Assembly (NCBI GenBank): GCA_021604525.1
Contig: BQJD01000021.1
Location: 1 to 61,854 of the forward strand
Direction of reading: 5' to 3'
Length of the DNA stretch: 61,854 bases
Source: a marine bacterium B5-7
Lineage (GTDB): Bacteria; Pseudomonadota; Gammaproteobacteria; Arenicellales; CAJQKF01
Both the position numbers and the translations under genes were made by a program. The notes beneath the pieces are model-generated. The model saw only the letters and a program-made list of their open reading frames with translations, searched no databases and was not told the DNA's origin. This document shows positions 61,757 to 61,854 of the stretch, piece after piece. Every line of letters starts with the position of its first letter. Position 1 is the first letter of the stretch.

Positions 61757-61854
61757 TCAATTGGTCGGGTAGCCGTATACCTCAATGTCGTACAGTCTCA
61801 AAGCACCGATATCCGTGCCGCGAGTGGCAAAGAGTCTAACTTTGTTGGTGACTA
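61757..61854 (-). CDS. 3' end of a gene cut by the window edge, possible F5/8-type C-terminal domain
   Basis: The minus-strand frame from the right edge reads TNKVRLFATRGTDIGALRLYDIEVYGYPTN and stops at 61757-61759. The end LRLYDIEVYG resembles the final strand of discoidin (F5/8 type C) carbohydrate- or lipid-binding domains. Only 32 residues are visible, so the call is tentative. The 88 bases to nthA contain no clear terminator. Confidence 0.5.
   Translation of the reverse strand, partial: VTNKVRLFATRGTDIGALRLYDIEVYGYPTN

Noticed and set aside
1-61854. CRISPR arrays, tRNA or rRNA genes
   Set aside because: No regularly spaced repeats and no cloverleaf or rRNA-like stretches were recognised by eye in the intergenic regions.

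Overview
The window reads as a chromosomal segment of a gammaproteobacterium of moderate GC, probably marine or free-living. Reasons: the S10, spc and alpha ribosomal operons are fused in the gammaproteobacterial order (rpsJ to rplQ, with secY-rpmJ-rpsM and no adk, map or infA between); there is an adjacent fabA-fabB pair; there is a potFGHI-type polyamine importer; and there is an OmpR/EnvZ-type pair. No tRNA, rRNA, CRISPR array or intact mobile element was seen. The genus cannot be named from the sequence.

Layout. 1-13901: end of tuf, then 28 ribosomal, secY and rpoA genes, all on the plus strand, closed by a strong terminator. 13910-14184: remnant of an IS3-type orfA. 14346-22169: TVP38-like membrane protein, a Spy/CpxP-like periplasmic protein divergent from a two-component system, a dynamin-like GTPase, a gamma-glutamyltransferase homologue without signal peptide and a CYTH protein. 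22271-32730: fabA-fabB, Cox15-type heme A synthase, LolA-like plus MMPL exporter pair, ispG, adenine deaminase, LysE exporter, RRM protein. 32823-36987: orphan BtuF-like binding protein, EamA and MFS transporters, and a GT32 glycosyltransferase that appears to carry a C-terminal PqqD-like domain. 37043-43969: potFGHI, a small unknown gene, a class III cyclase/TolB-like/TPR protein. 44179-52443: glycerol-type catabolic operon (FGGY kinase, two FAD enzymes) divergent from a DeoR regulator and a TRAP transporter. 52841-59148: five plus-strand genes for a thermolysin-like peptidase, a metallo-beta-lactamase-fold hydrolase, a patatin, a metzincin, and a membrane-anchored protein ending in an acyl-carrier-like domain without its serine. 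59320-61668: HupE/UreJ permease convergent with a cobalt-type nitrile hydratase operon. The right edge holds the 3' end of another minus-strand gene.

How genes work together. The ribosomal block is housekeeping. The DeoR/TRAP/kinase/dehydrogenase block looks like one uptake-and-oxidation pathway for a glycerol-like polyol. HupE probably supplies metal to the nitrile hydratase. The best candidate for an undescribed system is the five-gene hydrolase island at 52841-59148: three cytosolic-looking hydrolase genes overlap or abut, a second zinc protease with a polybasic tail follows, and the last gene encodes a membrane-anchored, carrier-like but non-carrier domain. A small family of inverted-repeat elements (24016-24147, 52717-52787, and a probable diverged copy near 40050-40133) is scattered at gene borders, one of them just upstream of this island.
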